A DNA stretch of 46,951 nucleotides from CAYNLY01 sp964398225 (lineage in GTDB: Bacteria; Pseudomonadota; Zetaproteobacteria; Mariprofundales; Mariprofundaceae), in contig CAYNLY010000006.1 in assembly GCA_964398225.1 (NCBI GenBank), positions 1 through 46,951 on the forward strand. Reading direction: 5' to 3'. Each line of letters opens with the position of its first letter. The stretch's first letter is position 1. The notes beneath the pieces were generated by a model, which worked only from the letters and a program-made list of their open reading frames with translations, was not told the DNA's origin and ran no database searches. This document shows, in pieces, positions 1 through 7,575 of this stretch. A program made the translations under genes and the position numbers.

Positions 1-1
1 G

Positions 2-211
2 CTCGAACTGCGCCTGCGCGCCCGGCGGGGGCGCATCGAGGCCCGGCGGATCCGGCTGCTCAGCCACGGCCGGCGCTATGCGGGCAGCGCCCGACTCGTG
101 GGCGGACGAATCACTGGCGAGCTCGTCAGCCACGACGGCGCGCACCTTGCGCTTGCCGGAACATGGCCGCGGATCCGCTGGCATCTGAAGAACGGAAGCG
201 GCACGCGGTAA
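2..211 (+). CDS. C-terminal fragment of an unidentified protein
   Basis: An open frame enters from the left edge and runs 69 codons to a TAA. The fragment is rich in Arg, Gly and Leu with alternating hydrophobic residues, and ends in Trp-Pro-Arg-Ile-Arg-Trp-His and a short basic tail. That pattern suits the last beta-strands of an envelope protein, for example an AsmA-like or type II secretion N-like protein, but no diagnostic motif is visible and I do not assign a family. Codon use matches the neighbouring genes. It converges on the cytochrome c gene with a 50-base gap. Confidence 0.5.
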   Translation, partial: LELRLRARRGRIEARRIRLLSHGRRYAGSARLVGGRITGELVSHDGAHLALAGTWPRIRWHLKNGSGTR

Positions 212-261
212 GAGGCCGGAAAACCCCTGCCGGAATGAGCTCCGGGCGCCCTTTCCCTGCG

Positions 262-678
262 CTATTTGCTGCGCAGCGTTTTCAGAAAGGCGATGACATC
301 CCGGCGGTTCTTGGGATCCTGCATTTCGGGCAGCGTGGGCATGACCAGCCCGTAGGGATTGGATTCGACGAGCGCCTTTGCGTCCTCGTCGTTCGCGGCG
401 AACGCCTCAGGGCCTGAAAGCCAGCGGTCGAGCCAGGCCTCGTCGTGGCGCTCGATCACGTCCATCAGGCCGGGCGCGCCGACCGCGCTCGTCTCGTGGC
501 TCGCGTTGTGGCAGTGGCTGCAGATGTTCTCGAAAATCATCTTGCCGTGCGCCGCATCCGGCGCCTCGACCGCGCCGGCCGCAGGCTGTTCCGCGACCTC
601 ATCGGCCACGGCCCAGGACAGCGGCCCGAACATCAGGCAGCCGGCCAGAACGATCACCCTCCCCTTCATCAAACCCAT
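262..678 (-). CDS. small periplasmic c-type cytochrome
   Basis: 138 residues from the chosen ATG. An N-terminal signal peptide (hydrophobic core, then Trp-Ala-Val-Ala-Asp) is followed by a single CSHCH haem c-binding motif and, near the end, a Met-Pro-Thr-Leu segment that could supply the distal Met ligand, as in class I cytochromes c. It should be an exported monohaem electron carrier; the redox partner is unknown. A second ATG lies three codons in (position 669) and would also leave a signal peptide. I prefer 678 because a -10-like TACTCT ends 7 bases upstream of it and no Shine-Dalgarno is seen. Divergent from purB. Confidence 0.85.
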   Translation of the reverse strand: MGLMKGRVIVLAGCLMFGPLSWAVADEVAEQPAAGAVEAPDAAHGKMIFENICSHCHNASHETSAVGAPGLMDVIERHDEAWLDRWLSGPEAFAANDEDAKALVESNPYGLVMPTLPEMQDPKNRRDVIAFLKTLRSK

Positions 679-685
679 GCGCGTG

Positions 686-714
686 AGAGTAGGATGCAGG
701 CGCACGGCCTGCAA
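686..714 (-). promoter_or_regulatory. sigma70-like promoter of the cytochrome c gene, leaderless spacing
   Basis: Read on the minus strand: TTGCAG, a 17-base spacer, TACTCT, then 7 bases to the ATG. Transcription would start at or within 1-2 bases of the start codon. One of a series of similar arrangements in this window. Confidence 0.5.
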
Positions 715-782
715 GCCCTCCTCCCTTTGCCAAACCCGAACCAGGAGGTACCGTTCGCATCAGTCCAGAACGAGGGAACGCC

Positions 783-2150
783 ATGATCGTATCACCACTG
801 ACCGCCGTCTCGCCGCTCGACGGCCGCTACCACCAGGCCACCGCCGGGCTGCGCCCGGTCTTCAGCGAGTTCGGGCTCATCCGCGCACGCGTGCAGGTGG
901 AAGTTGCCTGGCTCATCCGGCTTTCGGACATCGAGGCCGTGCGCGAGGTGCCCCGGCTGAGCAGCGGCGCGCGGGCGTTTCTGGACAACATCGTCGAATC
1001 CTTCTCCGAGGCCGATGCCGCAAGGGTCAAGGAGATCGAACGGACGACCAACCATGACGTGAAGGCGGTCGAGTATTTCCTCAAGGAACGCATCCGTGAA
1101 CACGAAGAACTCGCGCCGGTCGCCGAGTTCGTCCATTTCGCCTGCACATCCGAGGACATCAACAACCTCGCCTACGCGCTGATGCTGAAGAGCGCCCGCG
1201 AACGCGTGATCCTGCCCGCGCTGGATGAGGTCATCGATCGCATCCGCGAGGGCGCGCACGCCCATGCCGATGCCGCGATGCTTTCGCGCACGCACGGACA
1301 GCCGGCCAGCCCGACGACGATGGGCAAGGAATGGGCGAACACGGCCCACCGCCTGATGCGCGCGCGCGCATGCCTTGCCGGAGTCCCCCTGCTCGGCAAG
1401 ATCAACGGCGCGGTCGGAAATTTCAACGCGCATTTCGCCGCCTATCCCGAGGTGGACTGGCCGTCCGAGACCCAGGGCTTCGTCGAATCCCTCGGACTTG
1501 AATGGAATCCGTACACGACCCAGATCGAACCGCACGACGGCATCGCTGAGCTTCTCGATGCGGCCAGCCGGCTGAACGCGGTGCTCGTGGATTTCTGCCG
1601 GGACATCTGGGGCTACATCTCGCTGGGCTATTTCCGGCAGAGGGTGGTCGAAGGCGAGGTCGGATCGTCGACGATGCCGCACAAGGTCAATCCGATCGAC
1701 TTCGAAAACGCGGAGGGCAACCTCGGCATCGCCACCGCGCTGTTCCGCCATCTTTCGGACAAGCTCCCGATTTCGCGCTGGCAGCGCGATCTCACCGACT
1801 CGACCGTGCTGCGCAACCTTGGCGTGGGCTTCGGACACCAGCTGATCGCGCTCAACTCGCTGCTGCGCGGTCTGGGCAAGCTCGAGCTCGACCGCGAGCG
1901 CCTGCGCGAAGATCTCGACGATTGCTGGGAAGTGCTCGGCGAGGCGGTTCAGACGGTGATGCGACGCTACGGCCTGCCGAATCCCTACGAGCAGATGAAG
2001 GCCCTGACCCGCGGCAAGCGCATCGACCGGGAATCCCTGCACGCCTTCATCGCTTCACTCGATCTTCCCGAGGATGCCAAACAGCGCCTGCTTGAGCTTA
2101 CACCCGCGGACTACACGGGCGCGGCCGAAACACTCGCGCAATCGGTCTAG
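783..2150 (+). CDS. purB: adenylosuccinate lyase
   Basis: 455 residues, the normal length. The enzyme removes fumarate from SAICAR and from adenylosuccinate in de novo purine synthesis, in the cytoplasm. The N-terminus starts with the Leu-Thr-Ala-Val-Ser-Pro-Leu-Asp-Gly-Arg block of gammaproteobacterial PurB, the SRTHGQPAS block with the catalytic His lies near residue 170, and the fumarase/lyase signature SSTMPHKVNPIDFENAEG with the catalytic Ser lies near residue 295. A GAGGG Shine-Dalgarno sits about 6 bases before the ATG. Its TAG stop shares a CTAG palindrome with the stop of the convergent ispH. Confidence 0.98.
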   Translation: MIVSPLTAVSPLDGRYHQATAGLRPVFSEFGLIRARVQVEVAWLIRLSDIEAVREVPRLSSGARAFLDNIVESFSEADAARVKEIERTTNHDVKAVEYFLKERIREHEELAPVAEFVHFACTSEDINNLAYALMLKSARERVILPALDEVIDRIREGAHAHADAAMLSRTHGQPASPTTMGKEWANTAHRLMRARACLAGVPLLGKINGAVGNFNAHFAAYPEVDWPSETQGFVESLGLEWNPYTTQIEPHDGIAELLDAASRLNAVLVDFCRDIWGYISLGYFRQRVVEGEVGSSTMPHKVNPIDFENAEGNLGIATALFRHLSDKLPISRWQRDLTDSTVLRNLGVGFGHQLIALNSLLRGLGKLELDRERLREDLDDCWEVLGEAVQTVMRRYGLPNPYEQMKALTRGKRIDRESLHAFIASLDLPEDAKQRLLELTPADYTGAAETLAQSV

Positions 2151-3088
2151 CCGGCCCGAGCCCTGTCCCGGAGTGGGCCGGGCAGCGGGAAGTGCACATG
2201 CTCCTCGGCCGTCTTGACGGTCTCCACGGCTTCCGCGCCCAGCTCGCGAAGCCGGTCGATCACCCGTTGGACCAGCACTTCCGGCGCCGAGGCGCCGGCG
2301 GTCAACCCTACGGCCTCAACCCCGGCAAACCAGCCGGGCTCGATGTCCTCGGGCCCATCGATCAGATGGGCCGGACAGCCCGCGCGTTCGGCGACCTCGC
2401 GCAGCCGGTTGGAGTTCGACGAGTTCGGCGAGCCCACGACGAGCACGAGATCGCAGTGGGCCGCCAGCGCCTTGACGGCGGCCTGGCGGTTGCTCGTCGC
2501 ATAGCAGATGTCCTCCCGTTTCGGCCCCCGAATGTCGGGAAAGCGCCGCTTCAGGGCCGCGATGATGCCCGCCGTGTCATCGACCGAAAGCGTCGTCTGC
2601 GTGACGTAGGCCAGGCGCCCGGGATCATGGACCTCAAGCCGATCGACATCCGCTTCGCTCTCGACCAGCAGTACGGCGCCCTCGGGCACCTGCCCCATCG
2701 TGCCCTCGACCTCCGGATGCCCCCGATGCCCGATCAGAACGACCTGCCGGCCCTCGCGCCAGTGCCGGACAAGCTCCAGATGCACCTTCGTGACCAGCGG
2801 ACAGGTCGCGTCGATCACGCGCATGCCCCGCGCCTCGGCGCGGCTCTGCACGTCCCGGCTCACGCCGTGGGCGGAAAAGATCAGCACCGCGCCTTCCGGC
2901 GCATCCTCGACCTCGTCGACGAACACCGCGCCCTTCTCGCGGAGCCTGTCGACGACGTGACGGTTGTGCACGATCTCGTGGCGCACGTAGACCGGCGGCC
3001 CGAACAGTTCCAGCGCCCGCTCGACGATCTCGATCGCCCGGTCCACGCCCGCGCAGAAGCCCCGGGGCTCGGCCAATAACACCTTCAT
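2147..3088 (-). CDS. ispH: 4-hydroxy-3-methylbut-2-enyl diphosphate reductase
   Basis: 313 residues. The last enzyme of the MEP isoprenoid pathway; it reduces HMBPP to IPP and DMAPP using a [4Fe-4S] cluster. The three cluster cysteines are visible: GFCAGV (Cys12), DATCPLV (about Cys97) and DICYATSNRQ (about Cys194). The GSPNSSNSNRL substrate-binding block is also present. The frame is open far upstream, but the ATG at 3088 begins the conserved MKVLLAEPRGFCAG start and is preceded by GAGGAGA. It is divergent from the peroxiredoxin gene. It supplies the C5 units used by the polyprenyl synthase encoded at 8734-9723. Confidence 0.97.
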   Translation of the reverse strand: MKVLLAEPRGFCAGVDRAIEIVERALELFGPPVYVRHEIVHNRHVVDRLREKGAVFVDEVEDAPEGAVLIFSAHGVSRDVQSRAEARGMRVIDATCPLVTKVHLELVRHWREGRQVVLIGHRGHPEVEGTMGQVPEGAVLLVESEADVDRLEVHDPGRLAYVTQTTLSVDDTAGIIAALKRRFPDIRGPKREDICYATSNRQAAVKALAAHCDLVLVVGSPNSSNSNRLREVAERAGCPAHLIDGPEDIEPGWFAGVEAVGLTAGASAPEVLVQRVIDRLRELGAEAVETVKTAEEHVHFPLPGPLRDRARAG

Positions 3089-3102
3089 CGCTGTATTTCT
3101 CC

Positions 3103-3130
3103 TCGACGAACGTTGCCGACACACTAGCAT
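3103..3130 (+). promoter_or_regulatory. candidate promoter of the peroxiredoxin-coaBC-dut operon
   Basis: TCGACG, a 16-base spacer and TAGCAT, ending 36 bases before the ATG of the peroxiredoxin gene. The -35 matches four of six consensus bases. It lies just upstream of the ispH start, in the divergent gap. Judged by eye only. Confidence 0.35.
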
Positions 3131-3166
3131 CCGGAGCGATTCCCCACCACGAACAAGGAGTCCGAA

Positions 3167-3649
3167 ATGAGCGCAGCACTGAAGACCGGAGACCCCGCGC
3201 CCGACGTCCGCGTTCCGGCCTGGCCCGAGGGCACGCTCGGCCCCGCCGATTTCCGCGGCCGATGGGTCGTGCTCTATTTCTACCCGAGGGACAACACGCC
3301 GGGCTGCACCAGTGAATCCATCGCCTTCCGCGATGCGGCCCAAGCCTTTGCCGGACTCAATGCGGTCATCCTCGGCGCAAGCCGCGACTCGCTCACCTCG
3401 CACCGGCGCTTTGCCGAGAAGCACGATTTGCCGTTCGTGCTGCTCTCCGATACGGACGAAACGCTGTGCCGGGCCTTCGACGTGATCCGGATGAAGAACA
3501 TGTACGGCCGCCAGGTGCGTGGCATCGAGCGTTCGACCTTCATCATCGACCCGGAGGGGGTGATCCGCGCCGTCTGGCGCAAGGTCCGGGTCAAGGGCCA
3601 TGTCGAGGAAGTCCTGGACCGGCTCCGGGCCCTGCAGGAAGCGGATTGA
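3167..3649 (+). CDS. bcp: thiol peroxidase, Bcp/PrxQ-type peroxiredoxin
   Basis: 160 residues. Predicted to reduce hydroperoxides in the cytoplasm. The AhpC/TSA fold is recognisable: FRGRWVVLYFYPRDNTPGCT with the peroxidatic Cys47, and the LLSDTDETLCRAFDV and MYGRQVRGIERSTFIIDP blocks typical of Bcp. The resolving Cys found five residues after the peroxidatic one in E. coli Bcp is absent (GCTSESI here); the only other Cys is Cys101. It would then act as a 1-Cys or an atypical enzyme, as in several known PrxQ subgroups. AAGGAG precedes the ATG. Its TGA overlaps the TTG start of coaBC. Confidence 0.93.
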   Translation: MSAALKTGDPAPDVRVPAWPEGTLGPADFRGRWVVLYFYPRDNTPGCTSESIAFRDAAQAFAGLNAVILGASRDSLTSHRRFAEKHDLPFVLLSDTDETLCRAFDVIRMKNMYGRQVRGIERSTFIIDPEGVIRAVWRKVRVKGHVEEVLDRLRALQEAD

Positions 3650-4875
3650 TCGCATCCCGGCGCATCCTTCTCGGCATCGGCGGCGGGATTGCGGCCTACC
3701 GCGCTGCGGAGCTCGCCCGCGCGCTGACGCGCAAGGGCGCGTGCGTGCGCTGCATTCCGACCGCCGCCGCCTGCCGCTTCGTGACCCCGCTGACCTTCGA
3801 GGCGCTCACCGGGGAACCCGCGCGTACGGAACTGTTCGACCTCGAAGCCGAACGCGGCATGGGCCACATCGAGCTTGCCCGCTGGGCGGAGCTGGCCCTC
3901 ATTGCACCGGCCACGGCCGATCTGATCGCGAAGCTTGCGCACGGCATCGCGGACGATCTGCTCACGACCACGCTGCTTGCCTGCCGCGCGCCCGTCCTGA
4001 TCGCGCCGGCGATGAACACGGCGATGTGGGAGGCCGAACCCACGCAGCGCAACCTGCGGCTGTTGCGCGCTCGCGGCTGGCGGTGGATGGAGCCGGATAC
4101 GGGCCTTCTTGCCTGCGGCGAGACCGGGCCCGGCCGGATGGCGGAGCCCGAACGCATCATCCGGGAGGCGGAGCGCATTTTTGCCGGACAGCCGCTTGCC
4201 GGGCGCAGCCTGCTGATCACGACCGGCCCCACCTGGGAGTCCTGGGATCCGGTGCGCATCCTGACCAGCCGCGCCAGCGGCACGCTGGGCGCTTTGATCG
4301 CGGACCGGGCGGCACTGCTCGGCGCAACCGTTCACTGCGTGGCCGGCCCGGGCACGCCGCCGACTCCGCCCGATGTGCACCGCCACGACATCGAATCGGC
4401 GGAACAGATGCTGGATGCCTGCCTGCGGCTTACCGATGGCATGCGCTTCGATGCGATGATCGCGTCCGCCGCCGTGGCCGACTACCGGCCGGCGGAGCCC
4501 GGCAAGGAAAAGCTCAAGCGCGGCGGAGCCCCCGCCCGGCTTGAGCTTACGGAAAACCCCGACATCGTGGCCACGATCGCCGGACTTGAGTCCCACAGGC
4601 GCCCGAGGCTTGTCCTCGGCTTTGCCGCCGAAAGCGCCGACCACCTGGAGAAGGCGCGGGCGAAGCTTGCCGCCAAGCACCTGGATGCGATCGTGGCCAA
4701 CGATGTCTCGAACATGGGCCGGGACATCCCGGAGCGTCCGGGGCCAGCGGCCTGGTGGGTCACTTCCTCTCGGGCCGAGCCTCTGGAAGCCGCCGACAAG
4801 GCGGCGCTGGCCCGGGCAATCCTCGACCAGCTGGCGACGGCGCTGAGCGAGATGCAGCAAGGAGCAGACCGATGA
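3646..4875 (+). CDS. coaBC: bifunctional phosphopantothenoylcysteine decarboxylase/synthetase
   Basis: 409 residues from a TTG inside the previous stop (TTGA). CoaB joins cysteine to 4'-phosphopantothenate and CoaC decarboxylates the product, on the route to coenzyme A. CoaC half (about 1-185): LLGIGGGIAAYRAAEL, GMGHIEL with catalytic His74, APAMNTAMW, and LLACGETGPGRM with Cys157. CoaB half (about 188-400): ITTGPTWESWDPVR and AAVADYRP followed by Lys-rich KEKLKR. The usual DPVRxISNxSSGKMG block reads DPVRILTSRASGTLG, so the conserved Asn (N210 of E. coli Dfp) is Ser208. No ATG or GTG fits the conserved N-terminus. Followed by dut with an ATGA overlap. Confidence 0.95.
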   Translation: MIASRRILLGIGGGIAAYRAAELARALTRKGACVRCIPTAAACRFVTPLTFEALTGEPARTELFDLEAERGMGHIELARWAELALIAPATADLIAKLAHGIADDLLTTTLLACRAPVLIAPAMNTAMWEAEPTQRNLRLLRARGWRWMEPDTGLLACGETGPGRMAEPERIIREAERIFAGQPLAGRSLLITTGPTWESWDPVRILTSRASGTLGALIADRAALLGATVHCVAGPGTPPTPPDVHRHDIESAEQMLDACLRLTDGMRFDAMIASAAVADYRPAEPGKEKLKRGGAPARLELTENPDIVATIAGLESHRRPRLVLGFAAESADHLEKARAKLAAKHLDAIVANDVSNMGRDIPERPGPAAWWVTSSRAEPLEAADKAALARAILDQLATALSEMQQGADR

Positions 4876-5327
4876 ACGACGAACCATTGATTCTCGTGCG
4901 CATCCTTCCCCACGGCGAAGGGCTGGATCTGCCGCATTACGCCACAGCCCAGGCCGCGGGCTGCGATCTTCGCGCGGCGATCGACGAAGACCTCGTGCTC
5001 CGGCCCGGCGAACGGATGCTGGTGCCCACCGGCATCGCGATCGCGCTGCCCGAAGGCTTTGAGGCCCAGGTCCGCCCCCGTTCGGGGCTTGCGCTCAAGC
5101 ACGGCATCACCGTGCTCAACAGCCCCGGCACGATCGACGCGGATTACCGCGGGGAGGTCGGCGTGATCCTGATCAACCACTCGGACACGCCGTTTCCGAT
5201 CCGGCGCGGCGAGCGCATCGCGCAGATGGTCGTCGCCCCGGTGTCCCGGGCCAGGTTCCAGACCGTCGACACGCTGCCCGAAACCGAGCGCGGAAGCGGC
5301 GGCTTCGGCAGCTCGGGGAGGCAGTAG
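4872..5327 (+). CDS. dut: deoxyuridine 5'-triphosphate nucleotidohydrolase
   Basis: 151 residues, the normal size for trimeric dUTPase. It hydrolyses dUTP to dUMP and PPi, supplying dTMP synthesis and keeping uracil out of DNA. All five family motifs are visible: GCDLRA, VRPRSGLALKHG, LNSPGTIDADYRGEV, RRGERIAQMV, and the C-terminal ERGSGGFGSSG that closes over the active site. The start overlaps the coaBC stop (ATGA); the dfp-dut order is the same as in E. coli. Three bases separate its stop from the Rrf2-type gene. Confidence 0.97.
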   Translation: MNDEPLILVRILPHGEGLDLPHYATAQAAGCDLRAAIDEDLVLRPGERMLVPTGIAIALPEGFEAQVRPRSGLALKHGITVLNSPGTIDADYRGEVGVILINHSDTPFPIRRGERIAQMVVAPVSRARFQTVDTLPETERGSGGFGSSGRQ

Positions 5328-5330
5328 GCG

Positions 5331-5774
5331 ATGCACGATTTCCTGGCCTCGCGACGCCTGCGCATGCTGTGGACGGCGCTTGCCCATCTGGCCGCAAGCC
5401 GGGAGCCGGTGCCCGGCAAGGAGCTGGCCCGCCGGCTCGACTGTTCGGGCCGGTATCTCGAGTCCGACCTGCAATCGCTGGCTCAGGCGGGCGTGCTTGA
5501 ATCCCGGCGCGGCAGCCGGGGCGGATACCTGCTCGCGGTCAATCCGCAGCGGGTGACGCTGGCACAAGTGCTCGACATCGTGGCTCCCCCGCAGAACCCG
5601 CGCACCGAGAATGCGTGTGCGCTGATGCGCGAGGTGGTCGTGCCTCAGCTGGACGCGATCGCCGAACGCCTGACGAAAACCCTCGACGAGCTGACGCTTG
5701 CGGACACGCTGGAGGAAGCCCGCGCCAGGGGGCTTCTTCCCCACACAACACCCCCCGCAGACTTCATCATTTGA
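5331..5774 (+). CDS. Rrf2-family winged-helix transcriptional regulator
   Basis: 147 residues. The first 80 form an Rrf2 winged helix: ALAHLAAS, then GKELARRLDCSGRYLESDLQSLAQAGVLESRRGSRGG, where the recognition helix precedes the Arg/Gly-rich wing. IscR- and NsrR-type members carry three closely spaced Cys for an Fe-S cluster near residues 90-110. Here that region has only one Cys (ENACALM), with another in the DNA-binding part, so it should not hold a classical cluster. It has no adjacent iron-sulfur genes and sits between dut and rsmC, with its stop overlapping the TTG start of rsmC. The target genes are unknown. Confidence 0.85.
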   Translation: MHDFLASRRLRMLWTALAHLAASREPVPGKELARRLDCSGRYLESDLQSLAQAGVLESRRGSRGGYLLAVNPQRVTLAQVLDIVAPPQNPRTENACALMREVVVPQLDAIAERLTKTLDELTLADTLEEARARGLLPHTTPPADFII

Positions 5775-6808
5775 CCCCCGATCCGGCGGCCGGCCTTCTG
5801 ATCGAAGCGCTGCGTTCGCTGCAGCGGCAAAGGCCGGTCGCGCAGCTCGCGCTCTGGAATGCTCGCCCCCACCCGAAACTTGCGGAACTGGCCGCCGAAG
5901 CGGAGCTTGCCTGCTTCCAGCCCTTCCGCCCGGATGCGCTTGAGCTCGAGGCCATGGGGTGCGCCGTTCATCCCGTTCCCGCCTCCGCCGACCGCATCGG
6001 CTGGCTCGGGGAAAAGGGGCGGGCGAAGAACCGCGCCCGGATCGCCCAGGCCCTCGACATGCTCGGCGCCGGAACGGAATACCGGCTGATCGCCTGCGCC
6101 GCGAACCGCGAAGGAGCCCGCAGCATCGAATCGGACCTGAATAGCCTCGGCCTGGATCTGGAAATCAAAAACCGCGCCCGGTGCCGCTGCATGACCGTGA
6201 CCGGCGGCATTCCGGAGTGCAGACTGCTCGGCCAATGGCGGAATCTGGGGCGGCCGGCGCGCGCCGAAGCCTTCGAGTCGCTCGTCGGCGCACCATTCTT
6301 CACCCGCGCCGGCGTCTTCAGCTGGGAAGCGCCCGACCCCGGAAGCCGGCTTTTGCTCGACACCCTGCCGCGCGGCATTCAGGGACGGGTGATGGATCTG
6401 TGCGCGGGCTCCGGTCTGCTCGCAGCGGGCCTGGTGCGCAAGGAATGGCAAATCCAGGAGCTTCACCTCGTCGAGGCCGACGCCGAGGCCCTTGAATGCG
6501 CGCAAACCAACCTGCGTGCGCGCGGCATCAAAGCCGCCGCCCACTGGCTCGACGCCGCACGCGAACCGCTCCCGCAGGGAATGGATGCGATCGTCTGCAA
6601 TCCGCCGTTCCACGCCGGCCACCGCCCGAGCATCGAGCTCGGCCGGCAGATCGTGGCCCGGGCGCTGGACGCGCTCGCGCCGGGTGGCGTGCTGTGGTTC
6701 GTGGCCAACCGACACCTGCCCTACGAGCAGACGCTGCGGCGCCATGCCCGGAAGTGGCGAAGCATCCGCGAGGAGCGCGGCTACAAGGTCATCGAGGCTA
6801 CCCGCTGA
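5771..6808 (+). CDS. rsmC: RsmC-like 16S rRNA (guanine-N2) methyltransferase
   Basis: 345 residues from a TTG in a TTGA overlap with the preceding stop. RsmC/RlmG proteins have a degenerate N-terminal methyltransferase-like domain and a catalytic C-terminal one, and methylate a guanine N2 in rRNA (G1207 of 16S rRNA in E. coli). Seen here: a divergent N-terminal half, then VMDLCAGSGLLAAGL (SAM motif I, near residue 210), VEADAEALECAQ (motif II) and the catalytic NPPF followed by His-Ala-Gly, typical of this group. The exact rRNA target cannot be told from sequence; RlmG is the alternative. No in-frame ATG fits the N-terminus. Confidence 0.83.
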   Translation: MTPDPAAGLLIEALRSLQRQRPVAQLALWNARPHPKLAELAAEAELACFQPFRPDALELEAMGCAVHPVPASADRIGWLGEKGRAKNRARIAQALDMLGAGTEYRLIACAANREGARSIESDLNSLGLDLEIKNRARCRCMTVTGGIPECRLLGQWRNLGRPARAEAFESLVGAPFFTRAGVFSWEAPDPGSRLLLDTLPRGIQGRVMDLCAGSGLLAAGLVRKEWQIQELHLVEADAEALECAQTNLRARGIKAAAHWLDAAREPLPQGMDAIVCNPPFHAGHRPSIELGRQIVARALDALAPGGVLWFVANRHLPYEQTLRRHARKWRSIREERGYKVIEATR

Positions 6809-6832
6809 ATCCCGCCTGGACTCAGGAGGGAC

Positions 6833-7477
6833 TCAGTCGCGCTCGCCCTCGTCCTCCCAGTCGCGATCCTCATCCCATTCATGATCGTGATGCTTGCGGT
6901 GGTGCCGGTGGCGGTATTCGTCGTCGTGGTGCCGGTGGCCCCGCCGATGCATGCGCGGCCCGATCATCCGGTCCAGCCGCTCCAGATTGCGCCGGGCGGG
7001 CAGATAGCCGGGATCAAGCTCGAGCGCGCGCAGAAAGTGCATTCTCGCTTCACGCAGATCGCCGCGGCCGCCGCGGATCATCAGCGCCACGCCGAGATCG
7101 TTGTGCGCGGCCGGATTGTCCGGGCAGTAGCTGAGTCCCTCGCGCATCAGCGCGATCTTCCGGTCCAGACTGCGCACCTGCCTTGCCCGCGCGAAATACC
7201 GCACGCCGCCCGGGCAGGCACGGCGATGATACCTGGGCGGAGACGCGGTCACGCCGCTTTCGCCCTCTCCGGCGAGCACCGCGCCGGCAAGCCCTCCGAT
7301 GACACCGCCGATGATCGCGCCTTCCGCCGTCCGGTTGCTCTCGGAACCGATGACGGCGCCGGCGGTCGCCCCGACGATTGCGCCCGTGGTCGCCGCGCGC
7401 TCCTGGTGCGGCGTGGCACAGCCGGCTGCAAGAAAAGCGACGCCAAGCATGCCGACAACAAGACTCATCCGTTTCAT
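6833..7477 (-). CDS. glycine-zipper lipoprotein with a TPR-like segment and His/Asp-rich tail
   Basis: 214 residues. A lipobox (LAAGC) follows a short signal peptide, so the mature protein begins with a lipidated Cys. Then come a glycine-zipper segment (AIVGATAGAVIGSESNRT, GGVIGGLAGAVLAG) likely to insert in or associate with membrane, a Cys pair around one TPR-like helix pair (NPAAHNDLGVAL to ARMHFLRALELDPGYLPARRNLERL), and a 40-residue tail almost entirely His, Arg, Asp and Glu. The tail looks able to bind divalent metal. GGAGGT lies 5 bases before the ATG at 7477; a GTG one codon earlier is too close to it. Function unknown. Confidence 0.8.
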   Translation of the reverse strand: MKRMSLVVGMLGVAFLAAGCATPHQERAATTGAIVGATAGAVIGSESNRTAEGAIIGGVIGGLAGAVLAGEGESGVTASPPRYHRRACPGGVRYFARARQVRSLDRKIALMREGLSYCPDNPAAHNDLGVALMIRGGRGDLREARMHFLRALELDPGYLPARRNLERLDRMIGPRMHRRGHRHHDDEYRHRHHRKHHDHEWDEDRDWEDEGERD

Positions 7478-7575
7478 CACACACCTCCGTGCCCATCGGA
7501 TTCGGCCTCATCATCCCGGATGCAGCACCGGCTGAAAAGGCTCAAAAAACGCGCCCCTAAGTGCACGGATTCCGT

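Noticed and set aside
2..211. Assignment of the left-edge fragment to type II secretion protein N or AsmA
   Set aside because: Only 69 residues are visible and none is diagnostic.
792..2042. Long minus-strand open frame across purB
   Set aside because: It is a codon-bias shadow of purB in high-G+C DNA; no family signal, and purB is unmistakable.
7500..7575. Possible terminator after the cyclase gene (T-run in the minus direction)
   Set aside because: The imperfect stem around the stop codon is 19 or more bases from the T-run, too far for an intrinsic terminator.
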